A DNA stretch of 64,000 bases from Bacteroidota bacterium (GTDB lineage Bacteria > Bacteroidota > Bacteroidia > AKYH767-A > 2013-40CM-41-45), in contig JADKIH010000006.1 in the NCBI GenBank assembly GCA_016721305.1, positions 62,001-126,000 on the forward strand. Direction: 5' to 3'. Positions 1 through 10,560 of the stretch are shown piece after piece. Numbering within the stretch: the first letter of the stretch is position 1; each line of letters starts with the position of its first letter. The position numbers were made by a program, and so were the translations under genes. Under the pieces are notes generated by a model that was not told where the DNA came from, ran no database searches, and was given only the letters and a program-made list of their open reading frames with translations.

Positions 1-2436
1 GTTCACAGGAGTGCAACCGGCGAGTGGCGAGGCAGTGAATCCAGCTATTGGCCCGATGATATGTACTGTCTGCGTATCTACTTTAAGACATCCATGAATA
101 TCGACTACGGAAAGTGTGATCAGATAGTATCCGGGATTATTGTAAATGTGAAGCGTATCAGCAGTGTGTGAGGTATCACGAACGCCGGCAATGCCTTCGC
201 CGAAAGTCCATGTGAGTGAACTTACGTCTTGTGAACCACTGCCTATAACGTTGATGGTAGCTGTATGGCAGGCTTGAGTGGCACTCAAATTCATGACAGC
301 TGATGGGTTTGTAATCGTAACCGGAAGAATAGTGTCAATCACACAGCCGGTTGTTGTACTCGTTGCAGTTAAAGCAACGTTGTAAGTACCGGTAGTTGCG
401 TAAACGTGCGTAGGACTTGTCACAGACGAAAGTCCGGAAGCATCACCGAAATCCCATTGATAGCTTGTTGCTCCGCCACTGTTATTTGTAAATGCAACTG
501 TGAATGGGTTTGCACAATCGTACTGAATCGTGAAATACGGGAGAGGTGAAAGAACGGTGATCAGATCTTGTTGTTGAATCGTATCCGGGCAACCATTATA
601 GAATGCAATCAAAGTAACATCAAATGGATCGGCCGTACCTGAGGTATCGAGTTGATACTGGTGGTTCGGGTTTTGAGCTGTGGATGAACCTCCGTCGCCG
701 AAATTCCATAACCAACCTGTTACTGGGGCAGCTGTTAAATCAGTAAACTGAACATTTTCCTGAAAGCAAATAGTTGTCGGCGTGGCGCTGAAGTTTGCAT
801 TCGGTTGTGTTCCGATTTTTATAAAACCTGTCTTTGTAACTGTGGCCGTACAACCTGTAGAAGTGTGGATCGTAACAGTAACATCAAAAATACCGACTGT
901 ATTAAATTGATGTGTTGTATTGTTAGTAGTCGTTGTGATATTACCGGTTCCGTCACCAAAATTCCAATCGTAGCTGGTAATGTTTGGATCGGCAGGTGAG
1001 GTTACAATTGCAGTGAATGGGAATGTACTTCCGACGCAACCGCTATCGGCTTGCTGAAGATTTACGGTAGGTTCAATAATTTGAATGTACTGATTTCGGG
1101 TAATCGAATCGCGGCAGCCGAAGATGTCGACTACTGTTAACGAAACCGTATAAATACCGAAGGAATTGTAAGCGTGCGAAGGATTCTGAAGACTCGAGAT
1201 ATTAGAAGCACCACTGCCCGGGTCGCCGAAGTTCCAACTCCACGATGCTAAGGAACTCACAGTATCGGCAAAAGACACGGTGAATGGTACTGAACATCCT
1301 GTTGTAGGAGTCGAAGTATAGAATAAAGGACTCGGTAAAGGACGAACGGTAATGGTGCGAGTTGAAGTACTTGTACATGAACCGGCAGAAACTGTTAATG
1401 TTACTGTATATGTTCCTGGATTCAGGTATTGATGAGAAGGCGTTTCTGCCGTAGAGCTATTATTTGCTCCGCTTGCCGGTTCGCCAAAATTCCAGAAGAT
1501 CGGAATGCCGGCAGGTGTACTTGTATTGGTGAAGAAAACGTAATCGTGTAAGCAAACAGCTGTGTCACTTACATTAAATGCAGCAGTAGGAGGCTGGATG
1601 TCTACCCGAAAAGTGTCGGTCGAAACACAAGCACCTGTACCTGCGGTAAGTGTGACAAGGTAACTTCCGGCTGAGTTGTAGATGTGACTAGGCTGAGCCA
1701 GAGTTGATGTGTTATTGGAGCCACTGGATGCATCACCGAAATCCCAAGCGAAGATATTCGTGTTCGTTGAGTTGTTCTGGAAGTTAACTGTAACCGGTGT
1801 TACGCACGAAGAGATTGATCCGATTGTGAAGTCGGCATTTGCAGACGGTAAAATATAGACAACTCCATTAACGGTCGAGTTACATCCATTTGCATCGGTG
1901 ATTAATAAATTCGGAATTACACTGTCGATAGCACTTCCTGCATTTATGTAAGGATGAGTAATTGTTGAGGTAGTTGTAGTTTGGGATGGATTTCCATCGT
2001 TAAAAGACCATGTATACTGGGTGATTGCACCATCACCCTGAACGGAAGTGCTTGTGAATGTCACATTTCCGCCGGAACAAACAGTGTCAGGTAATGTCGT
2101 GAAACCTGCGGTTGGTCCATTGAAAACGATAATGTAACTGGTTTTAATTTCAGTATCGGTTCCTGATCCGCCACCGACAGTAAGAGTTACTGTATAGGTG
2201 CCGGGTGCAGTGTAGTTGTGCGAAGGGTTTTGTTGTGTTGAAGTATTTCCATCTCCAAAATCCCAATTCCATGAATTAGGATTACCGGTTGATGCATCTG
2301 TAAATGAGACTGCTAAAGGAGAGCAACCGGAAGTCTGGTTGGCAGAAAATTGTGCGTTAAGCTGACCAAAGCTTTGCCCTGCACAAAGGACAATAAAACA
2401 CATCACAAGAAATACTCTTGTATAAATTAACTTCAT
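1..2436 (-). CDS. PKD-repeat secreted surface protein (partial, C-terminus beyond window)
   Basis: Open frame of 812 codons on the minus strand with no stop, running off the left edge, so only the N-terminal part is seen. It starts with a signal peptide (MKLIYTRVFLV then a hydrophobic run, cleaved near SFGQ). I count nine PKD-type beta-sandwich repeats of about 85-90 residues, each marked by a W-x-F-G/N-D/E-G/P core (WDFGDGN near residue 55, then WSFNDGN, WDFGDAS, WNFGEPA, WNFGDPG, WNFGDGT, WNFGDGG, WDFGDAS, WTFGEGI), and the start of a tenth. PKD repeats are known as stalks of exported adhesins and polysaccharide-active proteins. In Bacteroidota such proteins usually end in a T9SS sorting domain, which would lie outside the window. 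Substrate or ligand unknown. Spot checks at three points show the frame is continuous. Confidence 0.88.
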   Translation of the reverse strand, partial: MKLIYTRVFLVMCFIVLCAGQSFGQLNAQFSANQTSGCSPLAVSFTDASTGNPNSWNWDFGDGNTSTQQNPSHNYTAPGTYTVTLTVGGGSGTDTEIKTSYIIVFNGPTAGFTTLPDTVCSGGNVTFTSTSVQGDGAITQYTWSFNDGNPSQTTTTSTITHPYINAGSAIDSVIPNLLITDANGCNSTVNGVVYILPSANADFTIGSISSCVTPVTVNFQNNSTNTNIFAWDFGDASSGSNNTSTLAQPSHIYNSAGSYLVTLTAGTGACVSTDTFRVDIQPPTAAFNVSDTAVCLHDYVFFTNTSTPAGIPIFWNFGEPASGANNSSTAETPSHQYLNPGTYTVTLTVSAGSCTSTSTRTITVRPLPSPLFYTSTPTTGCSVPFTVSFADTVSSLASWSWNFGDPGSGASNISSLQNPSHAYNSFGIYTVSLTVVDIFGCRDSITRNQYIQIIEPTVNLQQADSGCVGSTFPFTAIVTSPADPNITSYDWNFGDGTGNITTTTNNTTHQFNTVGIFDVTVTIHTSTGCTATVTKTGFIKIGTQPNANFSATPTTICFQENVQFTDLTAAPVTGWLWNFGDGGSSTAQNPNHQYQLDTSGTADPFDVTLIAFYNGCPDTIQQQDLITVLSPLPYFTIQYDCANPFTVAFTNNSGGATSYQWDFGDASGLSSVTSPTHVYATTGTYNVALTATSTTTGCVIDTILPVTITNPSAVMNLSATQACHTATINVIGSGSQDVSSLTWTFGEGIAGVRDTSHTADTLHIYNNPGYYLITLSVVDIHGCLKVDTQTVHIIGPIAGFTASPLAGCTPVN

Positions 2437-2468
2437 GGTTTAGAAGGAGTTGTTAGATTGATACGTTT

Positions 2469-2476
2469 CAAATGTA
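2469..2476 (-). promoter_or_regulatory. Bacteroidota -7 promoter box (TACATTTG) for the PKD gene
   Basis: On the minus strand TACATTTG matches the Bacteroidota -7 consensus TAnnTTTG and lies 33 bases before the PKD gene start codon. I see no well-spaced -33 TTG, so only half of the promoter is supported. Confidence 0.5.
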
Positions 2477-2592
2477 ACAGAAAAATTCAAATCCGCATGA
2501 ATTTTCGCCAAAATCTGATAAACTTCTGATTGTCAGACTACCCGAAGGGGCGGGTTTTGGGGAGAAAAGGTATATGCTTGCCGTAGATTTTT

Positions 2593-2624
2593 CTAATTAG
2601 CTAATTAGCTAATTAGCTAATTAA
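2593..2624. repeat. Tandem palindromic octamer array (CTAATTAG x4)
   Basis: Four head-to-tail copies of the 8-bp palindrome CTAATTAG (the last ends in A) lie between the divergent PKD gene and tpiA. The same octamer occurs as an array at 44965-45002 next to uvrB. Each unit is self-complementary, so the array could fold into alternative hairpins. Function unknown. Confidence 0.85.
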
Positions 2625-2693
2625 AGGGGGGCTCGTTCATAACTCCCCGAAAAACCGGAAACCAAGCTTGCTTTTTATTCGGAAATTGCAACA

Positions 2694-3467
2694 ATGAGAA
2701 AGAAAATTGTTGCCGGCAACTGGAAGATGAATCTGTCTTATGCCGAAGCCATGTCGCTGGCCGATGCCCTGGTCAATGCCGTGGAAGAAAATGCATCGCC
2801 TGACATCATTCTGGCTTCGCCGTTTATCTATTTGCACGAACTGATTAGCCGAATTCAAGGCAATCCGAATTTTTATATGGCGGCTCAGAATTGTTCAGAG
2901 CACCAAAAGGGAGCATTTACCGGCGAAGTTTCAGCACCGATGCTGGCTTCAATCGGAATTGAACATGTGCTCATAGGACACTCGGAGCGACGCACTCTGT
3001 ACGGTGAATCCGATGTGGTGCTTCGCAGTAAAGTAGATCGTGCCATCGAAAGTGGGCTGATTCCGATTTTTTGCTGTGGCGAAATGCTTGCTGAAAGGAA
3101 TGCAGGATCGCATTTTCAAAGAGTTGCCGATCAGTTGAACAATGGTCTTTTCGGAATTTCGGAAAAACAAATGAAGGAATGCATCATCGCTTATGAACCT
3201 GTCTGGGCAATCGGAACCGGTGTTACAGCGTCTTCGGAGCAGGCTCAGGAAATGCATGCCTTTATCCGTTCTGAAATCGCTAAAAAATACTCGGCTGAAT
3301 TGGCAGATACAATTTCGATCCTCTACGGCGGTAGCGTGAATGCACAAAATGCAGCTGAACTATTCACCTGCAAGGATGTCGATGGTGGACTTGTCGGTGG
3401 AGCCTCGTTGAAATCGGCAGAATTTATTTCAATCATTCGTGCAATGGAGTCGGTTAGTACAAACTAA
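2694..3467 (+). CDS. tpiA: Triosephosphate isomerase
   Basis: Interconverts dihydroxyacetone phosphate and glyceraldehyde 3-phosphate in cytoplasmic glycolysis and gluconeogenesis. At 257 residues it has normal family length and the TIM-barrel signatures in order: N-W-K with the substrate-binding Lys at 11, the electrophilic His at 96 in IGHSERR, the catalytic Glu at 168 in AYEPVWAIGTG (which leads into the mobile phosphate loop), and the phosphate-binding LYGGSVN near 243. The ATG start directly precedes the conserved RKKIVAGNWKMN. prmA follows after 5 bases, so the two are likely co-transcribed. The frame is intact. Confidence 0.98.
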   Translation: MRKKIVAGNWKMNLSYAEAMSLADALVNAVEENASPDIILASPFIYLHELISRIQGNPNFYMAAQNCSEHQKGAFTGEVSAPMLASIGIEHVLIGHSERRTLYGESDVVLRSKVDRAIESGLIPIFCCGEMLAERNAGSHFQRVADQLNNGLFGISEKQMKECIIAYEPVWAIGTGVTASSEQAQEMHAFIRSEIAKKYSAELADTISILYGGSVNAQNAAELFTCKDVDGGLVGGASLKSAEFISIIRAMESVSTN

Positions 3468-3472
3468 TTTTC

Positions 3473-4297
3473 ATGGAATACATAGAAGTCAAATTTTCGA
3501 ACCCTCGCGAACTCAACGATATCATTATCGCCTATATCGGCGAAATTGATTTTGAAATGTTCGAGGAAAATGAAAGCGGATTGAATGCTTATATACCTGC
3601 TTCGAAATTTTCTGAAGGAGTGCTCCAAGAAGTACTTTCTTCCATTCCGGATCGGGAAAATATCAGGTATGAATTTTCGTTAGTTGAAGATCGCAACTGG
3701 AATAAGGAATGGGAAAGCAATTTTTCCCCTGTGACCATTGATCATGATGTGTATGTTCGCGCTCCTTTTCATGAAACAAGAGAAGGCTTCCGATATGAAA
3801 TAATAATCGAACCGAAAATGTCGTTCGGAACCGGTCATCACGAAACAACGGAGCTGATGATGCGCTTAATGCTCGAACTCGATTTGAAAAACAAAACGAT
3901 TCTCGACATGGGTTGTGGAAGCGGTATTCTGGCAATCCTGGCTCATAAAATGGGCGCCATGCAGATTACGGCCATCGACTTCGACGATTGGGCATACCAT
4001 AATTGTCTCGAAAATTGCGAACGAAATAATGCCTCTCAGATTATCGTTGCCAAAGGCAATGTTTCTGCTATTCGATTGATGCATTTCGACATTGTGCTTG
4101 CGAATATTAATCGCAATGTACTGCTGGCGGATATGCACGATTATGTTAATTGTCTTCGGGCCGGAGGATTGATTCTTCAGAGCGGTTTTTTAAATGATGA
4201 TGAAAATGTACTCATCAAGACAGCCGAAGAAAACGGCTTAAAGCATCTTAAAACAGTTAGAAAAGATAAGTGGTCAGCAATGGCTTTCTCAAGATAA
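3473..4297 (+). CDS. prmA: Ribosomal protein L11 methyltransferase
   Basis: SAM-dependent methyltransferase expected to trimethylate Lys and N-terminal amino groups of ribosomal protein L11 in the cytoplasm. The 274-residue chain has a variable N-terminal substrate-recognition part (about 1-100), the family marker FGTGHHET at 118-125, SAM motif I LDMGCGSG at 144-151, the acidic ribose contact AIDFDD around 167-172, and the LANIN motif at 209-213 typical of PrmA. It starts 5 bases after tpiA and ends 13 bases before the next gene, so it sits in a three-gene run. The frame is intact. Confidence 0.95.
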   Translation: MEYIEVKFSNPRELNDIIIAYIGEIDFEMFEENESGLNAYIPASKFSEGVLQEVLSSIPDRENIRYEFSLVEDRNWNKEWESNFSPVTIDHDVYVRAPFHETREGFRYEIIIEPKMSFGTGHHETTELMMRLMLELDLKNKTILDMGCGSGILAILAHKMGAMQITAIDFDDWAYHNCLENCERNNASQIIVAKGNVSAIRLMHFDIVLANINRNVLLADMHDYVNCLRAGGLILQSGFLNDDENVLIKTAEENGLKHLKTVRKDKWSAMAFSR

Positions 4298-4310
4298 TAT
4301 CATTCAATTC

Positions 4311-7300
4311 ATGAAATACGTTCTCAGACTTCTTTCAATCAGTACGCTTCTGTGGTATCTAACTTGCCAATCGGCAAGTGCTCAAACTATAAAGAATTTT
4401 ACCGGTGATCCGGTAAAGTTTACGCAGGAGATGCGGAATTTTATTCAGGAAACGGATAAAAAGGAGGGGGAGAAGGTGATGGATGAGTTTGATAAGGAAT
4501 GGACAAGCGGGAAGTTTTCTCCGGTACAACAGGATGCAATTTACCGAACATCCAATGCTATGCTTAGAAAGCGAATGAAGGCTATTCCGGATTTTAGAAA
4601 TTACATCGTAGCCCTAACCAGCTTTGCCCGATCATCTCAAAATCAACAAAGCTTTACTTCCTGGCAAACAAGTCTTGATAAGTTGCTTCTTATGCCACCG
4701 CGTTTTTTTGCAAATTATATGGTGACTTGTAATAATCTTTTTAGCTCAAATAGCCTTTATCAATCTGCATCCACGAATTGGCATAGCAATAACGGTAATT
4801 ACTCTTTCGATTTCGATTCTCTTCCGAAAATCGTTTTTCAATCTATGTTTCTGGTTTGCTCCTCCAAGGGCGACTCATCAATCATATTTGACACTAAAGG
4901 TGTTCTTTACCCGACTAAACAGCTTTTTTATGGTGATGGAGGTAAAGTTAACTGGATTCGCGCCGGATGGGATCAGAAAGTGGTTTATGCAAATTTGAAA
5001 TCATATGTGGTCGATGTAACGGGCTCTGAGTTTCACGCCGACTCAGCTGAGTTCTTTTTCTCTACGTATTTCAACCGACCGTTGATTGGTACGTACTCGG
5101 ATAAAATACTTGCGAATGCTTCGGCAGATAATGCCAGCTATCCGAGATTCGTCTCTACCACCACCGGCTTACAGATTAAAGATATTGTTCCTGATGTGGA
5201 TTACTCCGGTGGATTTTCAATGATCGGCAATCGAATGATCGGATCAGGAACGGCTGAGGAAAATGCAACTCTTTCATTCTACAGAAATAAAAAACCATTT
5301 ATGATTGTTGGCAGTCGTTCCTTCTCGGTTCGGAAAGATAAGCTCACATCAGATAATGCTTCTGTAACGATCAAATATGAAAATGACTCCATTTACCATC
5401 CGAGTCTCGTATTCAAATACATCGTGGCTGATCGCGAAGTAGCACTCATTCGTGGCGAAGAAGGGAAATCGAAGAGCCCGTACTTCGACTCATACCACCA
5501 AATCGATATGTACTTTGATGGTTTGTATTGGAAAATTGATCAGCCTTTGATTGATATGAAAATGATTAGCGGTGCCGGTGAGAGTAAAGCAACGTTTGAA
5601 TCTTCCAACTATTTCCGAAAATTACGCTTTATGAGAATGCAGGGACTGAGCGATATACATCCGCTTTTTTCCATCAAGCAATATTCGCAGCGTCATGATA
5701 CGAAGATCATCTATACGGAGGATCTGGCAAAGGAAATGAAGCTTCCCGACAGCGAAGTGCGTAGCATGCTTATCAGCCTTTCTGATTTAGGAATGGTTTC
5801 ATACGATGGAGTAGAAGATAAAGCTTTTGTGAAAGATCGTCTCTTCTATTATCTGCTTGCCAATGTGGGGAAAACAGATTATGATGTTATTCAGTTTGAA
5901 TCGATCATTAATGCAAAACCCAATGCAAGTATCAATCTTTTGAATTTTGAAATCACCATGCGAGGATTAGCTCCGATTACATTGAGTGACTCTCAAAATG
6001 TGGTGATCTATCCTTCCGATATGGAAGTGAAAATTGGCAAGAACCGTGACTTTACTTTCGGAGGGCGTGTGCATGCGGGACGATTTGATTTTTACGGAAA
6101 GAAATTTGCGTTCGATTATCAAAATTTTAAAATCAATCTCGACAATGTCGATTCGCTTCGCTTGAAAGTTGAAAGCGCGGATCCGGGTGATCAGGATGAA
6201 TATGGCCGTCGTCGCCTCGTTCCTGTTCGCTCCGTTCTTGAAAATATTACGGGTGACTTACTTATCGATTTCCAGGGAAATAAATCGGGCTTACATGAGT
6301 ATCCGAATTACCCGATCTTCAATTCGAAAAAAGATTCCTACGTAAATTACGACAAGCCGTATATTCAGGAAGGTGTCTATTCGAGAGACCGATTCTTCTT
6401 CCATCTCGATCCGTTTACAATCGACTCTTTGGATAATTTCTCGAAAGCAGGTCTTCGCTTTGATGGGGAATTTGTCTCTGCCGGAATCTTCCCTGATTTT
6501 AGAGATACATTGCGTCTGCAACCGGATTTGTCGTTAGGATTGGTGCGCGAAACAGGAGATGCAGGTTGGCCGGCTTATGGTGGCAAAGGAAAGTTTACCA
6601 GCACGGTTAAGCTTAGCAATGAAGGTTTACATGGCGATGGTACAATCGACTATCTGACATCTGTTTCTAAGTCGGATGATTTCCTCTTCTTGCCTGATTC
6701 GATGAATTCTAATGTGGATAAATTCACGAATAGAAAAGAAGTATTGGCCGGAGTTGAGTTCCCTGCCGTTGTCGGCGAAGATGTTTATGTTCATTGGGAA
6801 CCGGCGAATGATATCATGTTCATCAATGAACGTCAGAAAGATCTTACGATGTACGACGGACAGTCGAAGATGAAAGGAGATTTGCAACTGAAACCAACCG
6901 GTATGACGGGTAGTGGTATGATGTCGTTTGCAGCTAGTGAATTGGAGGCAAATTTGTTTAAATACAAGATGAATGTTTTCGATGCCGATACATCCGATTT
7001 TCGATTGGCATCCGACAATACAGCCGCTCTGGCTTTCTCGACCAAAAACGTGAATTCCCACATCGACTTTAGTAAGCGTGTCGGTGAATTTAAATCAAAT
7101 GGTGGTGGTTCGTTTGTAAGCTTCCCGCTCAATCAATACATCTGTTACATTGATCAGTTTAAATGGTTCATGGATCAGGCCGAAATTGAATTGTCGTCGG
7201 ATAAAAATCAATCGCAATCATCAGATACTTCGCAGTCGAGCCTGAGCTTAACCGGTTCGGATTTTATTTCCGTAGAACCACGACAGGATTCACTTCACTT

Positions 7301-8795
7301 CCTCGCTCCATTTGCCCGGTATTCATTGAAAGATTATTTGATCAAAGCGGAAAGAGTTGCTCTCATTCAGACTGCCGATGCATCGGTGATTCCTGATAGC
7401 GGTCGTGTTGTTGTTGAACGCTATGCTAAAATGAGAACGTTCAAAGATGCACGTATCATTGCTAACAGTACGACGAAGTATCACACTATTTACAATGCAA
7501 CGGTCGATGTGCTCGGGAAGAAACGATATGAAGGTAGTGGTGATTACGATTACATTGATGAAAATAAGCAGAAGCACCATTTCCATTTTGAGACGATCGG
7601 AGTCGACACAACCATTCAAACATTTGCAGACGGTCAGCTACCCGATACAAGCGGATTCCCGCTTAGTTCTCAATTCTTGTTTAAGGGAAGCATTCATCTG
7701 GCAGCCGCTCAGGAATATCTCACATTTAATGGTTACGCCAAGCCTAATTTCAAATGTGAACTTGTACAGCAAAACTGGATTCGATTCAAGGGGCCTGTCA
7801 ATCCGTCGAATGTGAGCATTCCGGTATCTTCACCTGTTACTGACGATGGGGCAAAGCTTGCTTCTGCAATTGCACAAACGAGCGACAGTACCGGTATTTA
7901 TGCAGCGTTCATGATGCCAAAACGAAAGGCTTCAGATCTTGAAATTATTTCGGCCGATGGAGTTCTTTATTATGACAAGGTTACTTCTCAATTCCGTATC
8001 ACAACAGCAGAGAAATTGGAAAAACCCGGTATTGCAGGGAATTTCTTATCGCTGGATGAGAAGAAATGTCTTGTTTACGGAGAAGGTAAATTAAACTTCG
8101 GCTCAGATTTCGGCCAGTTGAAATTCCAAACCGTGGGGAATGTGGTGAACAATCTGAATAACGACAGTACGTCGTTCGATATCCTCGCCGCGATCGACTT
8201 CTTCTTCAACGACGATGCCTTGAAAGTAATGTCTGAGAATTTGTCAACGAATGCATCCCTCCAGGCCACTCAGGACATCGGTCGTCCGACATTTGAACAC
8301 GGATTAGTCGAAATGGCAGGAAAAGAGAAGGCTGATAAATACATCGCCGAGCTGAATCTTTACGGATCATTCAAGAAGATTCCGGAAGAATTACGACATA
8401 CACTTTTCCTCACTGAATTGAAGATGACATGGAACAATGACAGTCGTTCGTATCGCTCAGTCGGCACAATTGGCCTTTCCAGTATGGATAAGACCACGGT
8501 TAACCGTCGTATTAAAGGGATTGTTGAAATTGTTCACAAGAGAACAGGAGATGCATTGAACATATATCTGGAGCCGGAGAACGGAACCTGGTATTTCTTC
8601 AGCTATGCCCGAGGGTTGTTGCAGGCAATATCTTCAAACACAGCCTTTAATGACGCTATTAATAAAGTAAAACCAGATAAGCGAATAAATAAAGAGAAAG
8701 ACAAGCCGGATTTCGAGTATATGTTATCGACAGACAGGGCCGTCAAGAACTTCCTGCGAAAAATGCAACCTGCTCAGGAGGAGGGAGAAAAATAG
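4311..8795 (+). CDS. Very large secreted protein of unknown function (1494 residues)
   Basis: I do not recognise a named domain. The start is a clear signal peptide ([17 protein letters not shown], cleaved near SASAQ), so it is exported, probably to the periplasm or outer membrane. The rest is rich in alternating polar and hydrophobic strands with many Asp, Ser, Phe and Tyr, which suggests repetitive beta structure, and there is no internal transmembrane segment. The C-terminus is charged ([10 protein letters not shown]...QEEGEK) and does not look like a T9SS tail. It follows prmA by 13 bases and is followed by a terminator-like hairpin. It stays open over 4.5 kb in a window full of indels, so the length is real. 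Its size and periplasmic placement might suggest envelope assembly or a lipid-transfer scaffold, but that is only inference. Confidence 0.85.
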   Translation: MKYVLRLLSISTLLWYLTCQSASAQTIKNFTGDPVKFTQEMRNFIQETDKKEGEKVMDEFDKEWTSGKFSPVQQDAIYRTSNAMLRKRMKAIPDFRNYIVALTSFARSSQNQQSFTSWQTSLDKLLLMPPRFFANYMVTCNNLFSSNSLYQSASTNWHSNNGNYSFDFDSLPKIVFQSMFLVCSSKGDSSIIFDTKGVLYPTKQLFYGDGGKVNWIRAGWDQKVVYANLKSYVVDVTGSEFHADSAEFFFSTYFNRPLIGTYSDKILANASADNASYPRFVSTTTGLQIKDIVPDVDYSGGFSMIGNRMIGSGTAEENATLSFYRNKKPFMIVGSRSFSVRKDKLTSDNASVTIKYENDSIYHPSLVFKYIVADREVALIRGEEGKSKSPYFDSYHQIDMYFDGLYWKIDQPLIDMKMISGAGESKATFESSNYFRKLRFMRMQGLSDIHPLFSIKQYSQRHDTKIIYTEDLAKEMKLPDSEVRSMLISLSDLGMVSYDGVEDKAFVKDRLFYYLLANVGKTDYDVIQFESIINAKPNASINLLNFEITMRGLAPITLSDSQNVVIYPSDMEVKIGKNRDFTFGGRVHAGRFDFYGKKFAFDYQNFKINLDNVDSLRLKVESADPGDQDEYGRRRLVPVRSVLENITGDLLIDFQGNKSGLHEYPNYPIFNSKKDSYVNYDKPYIQEGVYSRDRFFFHLDPFTIDSLDNFSKAGLRFDGEFVSAGIFPDFRDTLRLQPDLSLGLVRETGDAGWPAYGGKGKFTSTVKLSNEGLHGDGTIDYLTSVSKSDDFLFLPDSMNSNVDKFTNRKEVLAGVEFPAVVGEDVYVHWEPANDIMFINERQKDLTMYDGQSKMKGDLQLKPTGMTGSGMMSFAASELEANLFKYKMNVFDADTSDFRLASDNTAALAFSTKNVNSHIDFSKRVGEFKSNGGGSFVSFPLNQYICYIDQFKWFMDQAEIELSSDKNQSQSSDTSQSSLSLTGSDFISVEPRQDSLHFLAPFARYSLKDYLIKAERVALIQTADASVIPDSGRVVVERYAKMRTFKDARIIANSTTKYHTIYNATVDVLGKKRYEGSGDYDYIDENKQKHHFHFETIGVDTTIQTFADGQLPDTSGFPLSSQFLFKGSIHLAAAQEYLTFNGYAKPNFKCELVQQNWIRFKGPVNPSNVSIPVSSPVTDDGAKLASAIAQTSDSTGIYAAFMMPKRKASDLEIISADGVLYYDKVTSQFRITTAEKLEKPGIAGNFLSLDEKKCLVYGEGKLNFGSDFGQLKFQTVGNVVNNLNNDSTSFDILAAIDFFFNDDALKVMSENLSTNASLQATQDIGRPTFEHGLVEMAGKEKADKYIAELNLYGSFKKIPEELRHTLFLTELKMTWNNDSRSYRSVGTIGLSSMDKTTVNRRIKGIVEIVHKRTGDALNIYLEPENGTWYFFSYARGLLQAISSNTAFNDAINKVKPDKRINKEKDKPDFEYMLSTDRAVKNFLRKMQPAQEEGEK

Positions 8796-8799
8796 GGAA

Positions 8800-8855
8800 G
8801 GTTGTGAATTCGCGACTGTTTAAGTATGATTGCAGTCCGGATTCACAACCCTTTT
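8800..8855 (+). terminator. Hairpin after the 1494-residue gene
   Basis: GGTTGTGAAT...GACTG (from 8800) pairs with CAGTC...ATTCACAACC (ending 8850). This long stem with small internal mismatches is followed by CTTTTG. It begins just after the upstream stop codon. It also contains the GTG at 8804, which argues against that GTG as the start of plsY. Confidence 0.6.
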
Positions 8856-8890
8856 GTGAAACTACGTCGAATTTAAGTTGGAATAAGCTA

Positions 8891-9540
8891 TTGTTAACTC
8901 TGCCTAACATTTTTGGACTCCTGGTTGGTTACCTGGTCGGTAGCATTCCATCAGCTGTATGGGTCGGACGTACCTTTTACGGTATCGATGTCAGAGAATA
9001 TGGCAGTGGTAATGCCGGTGCTACAAACACATTTCGTGTTTTAGGCAAAAAGCCCGGAATCGCCGTACTCATAATGGATGCGCTCAAAGGCTTTCTGGCT
9101 GTGAAACTGGCCTACATCCTGGGCGACTACGACTCTCATTCCCCGAGTTTATCGACTTCGAATTGGCTCTTGCCGTGACGGCGCTTTTGGGACATATTTT
9201 CCCTGTCTATGTTGGCTTCAGAGGAGGAAAAGGAGTGGCTACGATGCTGGGTATTCTCGTGGCTATTCATCCGCAGGCTGCCTTTATTTGCGCTGCCGTT
9301 TTATTCTGACGCTATACATTTCCAGGGCATGTCTCCCTAAGCTCAATGATAAGTGGAATTACCTTCCCGATTGTGATTATGGTCTTTTACAGTACAAATT
9401 CCAGTATCAATATTTTTTCATTAGCCGTAGCTATCCTAATTCTGGTAACTCACCAGCGAAATATCGAGCGAATAATTAGGGGAGAAGAATCGATTGTAAA
9501 ATGGTCGTTACGTGCTAAGGGTGCTAAAGCTAAAAGCTGA
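8891..9540 (+). CDS. plsY: Acyl-phosphate glycerol-3-phosphate acyltransferase (frameshifted in this assembly)
   Basis: Inner-membrane enzyme that acylates glycerol 3-phosphate with acyl phosphate, the first step of phospholipid synthesis with PlsX. Family motifs are present across frames: [10 protein letters not shown] near the start, then [16 protein letters not shown], then [18 protein letters not shown], then [14 protein letters not shown] and a basic tail. Three single-base events restore one frame: a missing T near 9130 (CATTCCCC), a missing T near 9302 (GTTTTATT) and an extra G near 9328 (CAGGGC). All are homopolymers, and the repaired product is about 216 residues, the normal length. 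The start is uncertain; TTG 8891 places the first membrane helix correctly, because the GTG at 8804 lies in a hairpin. plsY is normally essential, so assembly error is likelier than a pseudogene. Confidence 0.85.
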
Positions 9541-10419
9541 TTATTTTTTTCTCCGTTGACGATTCTTGCGAATAGCATTATCTATTTTCCTTTCCGGATT
9601 AATACGAATCACCTCATCCCAATCAAGCTTTGCTCTCCATTTTTGCCCAACATAACCTAGAGCAACCGATCTGTTTGAGTAAGCCTCAATAAGTGTTGTA
9701 TCCAAACGAATAGCCCGGTCAAAATCCTTAATCGCATCGTAGGCCAGGTCATGATTCAATTCAAAATTTACCAGCTTAAAATAACCGCGACGGAATAGCA
9801 ATTGCGCATCGTCGGGATTATAATCGACGGCTTTGTTGTAGTCGTTGAGAGCTTGTTCAAGATCAGCTTTCTTTTCGGCTATTTCTGCCTTGCGGAAGTA
9901 TTTCTGAGAAGCTTCCTTGTCGATCTTCTTATAGCGATCGATATACATGTCAGCTACCGATCGTTCGGTTTCGGTGTAACGTCGTCGGATGTAATCTTCG
10001 TATCTGGAATGCTTGTAAAAGTTATGGTATTGCCGCGGATTCATAAAAGCCGCCGTGCTGAGTAAAATGGTTACAACAACCCACATCACATTTTGCATCC
10101 ATCCGCTGCGGGCTTTAAGCAAGAAAACAATACTCACAGGAATCCAGCAGAGAAATGTGATCATTCCACTTCCCGAAGGAGAAATCCAGTATTGCAATTG
10201 AAAAACAGCTGCCAGCAAAAGTGCAGAGAATAGAATAAAGATAGTGAGTTGGAGGCGTCTCTCCGCTTTGTGTGTATAGGCGGAACGGATCATTTCGATT
10301 GACATCATGATCGCTGTCGGAAAAGTCAGAAAAACACTCAATCCGATGCCGCTTTTCTTTAAGGCAAGGCCTAAAAGAAAGAGAAAGACCAGAATGTATC
10401 GCCGGGTACTTCGCTTCAT
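9541..10419 (-). CDS. Membrane-anchored TPR protein
   Basis: 292 residues. The N-terminal half carries about four hydrophobic segments (around 7-32, 50-70, 75-98 and 105-125), then a charged linker with Arg/Tyr-rich stretches. The C-terminal half has TPR-like helices: DLEQALNDYNKAVDYNPDD, LAYDAIKDFDRAIRLDTTLIEAYSNRSVAL and WDEVIRINP. TPR arrays mediate protein-protein contacts, so this is probably a cytoplasmic-membrane scaffold or assembly factor, but no partner can be named. It converges tail to tail with plsY and diverges from the NagZ-like gene. The frame is intact and the last residues are strongly basic (RKNRQRRKK). Confidence 0.75.
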   Translation of the reverse strand: MKRSTRRYILVFLFLLGLALKKSGIGLSVFLTFPTAIMMSIEMIRSAYTHKAERRLQLTIFILFSALLLAAVFQLQYWISPSGSGMITFLCWIPVSIVFLLKARSGWMQNVMWVVVTILLSTAAFMNPRQYHNFYKHSRYEDYIRRRYTETERSVADMYIDRYKKIDKEASQKYFRKAEIAEKKADLEQALNDYNKAVDYNPDDAQLLFRRGYFKLVNFELNHDLAYDAIKDFDRAIRLDTTLIEAYSNRSVALGYVGQKWRAKLDWDEVIRINPERKIDNAIRKNRQRRKK

Positions 10420-10560
10420 TGGAGGCTAAAATAAGAAGTGCATTCCACCTCACGAAATAATATGGACTTTTTCCACGTTTCTTTTGTTAAGAAAGAATGT
10501 GAAACTGCCATTTCGCAAGCTCATCAAATTCTAATTTTACAGCAAACCTTTCTGTATTCC

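Noticed and set aside
8804..8890. GTG 8804 as the start of plsY
   Set aside because: It lies inside the terminator-like hairpin of the previous gene and adds about 29 residues unlike any PlsY N-terminus.
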